A DNA stretch of 64,000 nucleotides from Marinobacter qingdaonensis (GTDB taxonomy: Bacteria > Pseudomonadota > Gammaproteobacteria > Pseudomonadales > Oleiphilaceae): contig NZ_JAYDCJ010000001.1 of NCBI RefSeq assembly GCF_034555935.1, positions 496,001-560,000 of the forward strand. The letters are read 5' to 3'. Both the position numbers and the translations under genes were made by a program. The notes below the pieces were generated by a model. It worked only from the letters and a program-made list of their open reading frames with translations. It was not told the DNA's origin and did not search any database. Positions 63,387 to 64,000 of this stretch are shown here, piece by piece. Every line of letters begins with the position of its first letter. Position 1 is the stretch's first letter.

Positions 63387-63469
63387 CGAAATGGCAAGGT
63401 AGCTCAGTTGGTTAGAGCACAGCACTCATAATGCTGGGGTCGGCGGTTCGACTCCGCCCCTTGCTACCA
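63387..63469. repeat. attR: 83-bp direct repeat (right copy)
   Basis: Identical to 24927-25009; upstream DNA is phage, downstream DNA is host with the native terminator. Confidence 0.9.
63393..63469 (+). tRNA. tRNA-Met (CAT), right copy
   Basis: Base-for-base identical to the left copy. Its upstream DNA is phage. TTGATT/TAGACT with an 18-bp spacer (about 63291-63320) is a possible but weak promoter, so it may be transcribed poorly or not at all. Confidence 0.9.
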
Positions 63470-63480
63470 GACTTCGAAAA

Positions 63481-63511
63481 GGGCCACGATGCAGATCGTG
63501 GCCCTTTTTTT
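63481..63511 (+). terminator. Native terminator of the host tRNA-Met
   Basis: GGGCCACGA-TGCAGA-TCGTGGCCC followed by TTTTTTT. Confidence 0.88.
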
Positions 63512-63523
63512 GTTCTGCCCCCC

Positions 63524-64000
63524 TCAATCCAGGTCGTTCCGGTACCGGCACGTGCGAATCGCGCGGCGAAGGCTCGCGGTCAACTGGCTGTCGCCGTGGG
63601 CATGGGACACATACAAAGACAGATTGACCCAGGCCGCGGTCCGTTCGAAGTAATCGCCCTGGTAGCCGTCCATGTACTTGTCCACCAGCACCCAGGGCAA
63701 CACCACCACATCGGCCCGCCCCAGTTTCAGCATTTCCACCGCCTGGCCCCAATGAGAGACGTGAATGACTCTGGGATTCTGGCCCTGCAGCAGCTGATCG
63801 CCAACAAAGCGCCGGACGAAGGCGTAGGTCAGGCCCTCGGTGCTGCCCAGGGGTGGCAGATCCTTCAACAACAGGTAGACGTACTCGGTCTGGAACAACA
63901 GGCCGCCAAAATCGGCGTACTCGTCCCGATCCGAGGTTTGCACCAGCGGCAGGCCTGCGGCGATCCCGCCTTTTTTCAGCTGGTACAGCATTTGGGCCAG
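63524..64000 (-). CDS. Periplasmic amino-acid-type binding protein, C-terminal part (cut by window edge)
   Basis: The reading frame is open through base 64000 (LAQMLYQLKKGGIAAGLPLV), so the start lies outside. Visible part: TEYVYLLLKDLPPLGS, HVSHWGQAVEMLKLGRADVVVLPWVLVDKYM and AAWVNLSLYVSHAHGDSQLTASLRRAI, the C-terminal lobe pattern of SBP_bac_3 domains. It may be a free binding protein or the sensor part of a larger protein. It converges on tRNA-Met. Confidence 0.7.
   Translation of the reverse strand: MAQMLYQLKKGGIAAGLPLVQTSDRDEYADFGGLLFQTEYVYLLLKDLPPLGSTEGLTYAFVRRFVGDQLLQGQNPRVIHVSHWGQAVEMLKLGRADVVVLPWVLVDKYMDGYQGDYFERTAAWVNLSLYVSHAHGDSQLTASLRRAIRTCRYRNDLD

Larger units (their letters stand above)
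24927..63469. mobile_element. Integrated 38.46-kb siphovirus-like prophage with relaxase module
   Basis: Bounded by identical 83-bp repeats at 24927-25009 and 63387-63469, each holding a full tRNA-Met. It carries a tyrosine integrase at the right end, terminase, portal, protease, capsid, connector, tail, tape measure and lysis genes, all open, so it looks intact. Architecture is an HK97-type head with a long tail. Unusual features are a conjugative-type relaxase and MobC-like gene, tail-fibre genes between terminase and portal, and no recognisable CI or Xis. Outside host gene order continues normally. Confidence 0.93.

Overview
The window reads as a chromosome segment of a GC-rich marine gammaproteobacterium, most like Marinobacter (inferred from gene order: hemA-prfA-prmC-moeB, then TPR lipoprotein-lolB-ispE-tRNA-Gln-prs-rplY-pth-ychF, plus a TAXI-type TRAP transporter). 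It is interrupted by a complete-looking 38.46 kb siphovirus-like prophage.

Host left part (1-25009). A cut chemoreceptor gene is followed by a C4-dicarboxylate-type two-component system (dctD/dctB-like) and, upstream of it on the same strand, a fused TRAP permease and its TAXI binding protein. A -24/-12 (sigma-54) promoter and an ATGGGTG inverted repeat precede the binding-protein gene, so the sensor/regulator pair probably controls this transporter. Next comes a minus-strand run: YjbQ-like protein, M14-like deacylase, RimK glutamate ligase, RimK-associated protease, MscS channel and a DUF432-like protein. Photolyase follows, then moeB/prmC/prfA/hemA on the minus strand, and the lolB/ispE/prs/rplY/pth/ychF block on the plus strand.

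Prophage (about 24927-63469). It sits in an elongator tRNA-Met(CAT) gene. An 83-bp direct repeat containing the whole tRNA flanks it, so both ends carry an intact tRNA. Left end: terminator, candidate integrase arm sites, a candidate sRNA, two small genes, a metallophosphoesterase and a large minus-strand SF2-type helicase. Plus-strand structural region: RuvC-like resolvase, terminase, small genes, a tail-fibre module with a collagen-like fibre, portal-MuF fusion, prohead protease, capsid, connector, an endolysin cassette, tail genes with a -1 frameshifted assembly chaperone, tape measure, tip proteins, holin-like/spanin genes and an XRE regulator. Right end, minus strand: two unknown genes, an endonuclease I-like resolvase, a conjugative-type relaxase and a MobC-like protein, facing an iteron-bearing origin-like region and a plus-strand coiled-coil gene. 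Then come an accessory trio including a HEPN-like protein, and the integrase.

The most unusual signal is the relaxase/MobC module in a phage genome. It is tied to the helicase and resolvase genes by eight GAGTTACTC-type palindromes, four of them spaced 24-25 bp upstream of mobC, beside three 21-bp iterons. Twin elements with a 68-nt hairpin, a GTAGCATTTATT motif near gene starts, and repeated TGnTATAAT promoters form further phage-wide regulatory structure. After the right tRNA copy, the host resumes with a cut periplasmic binding-protein gene.
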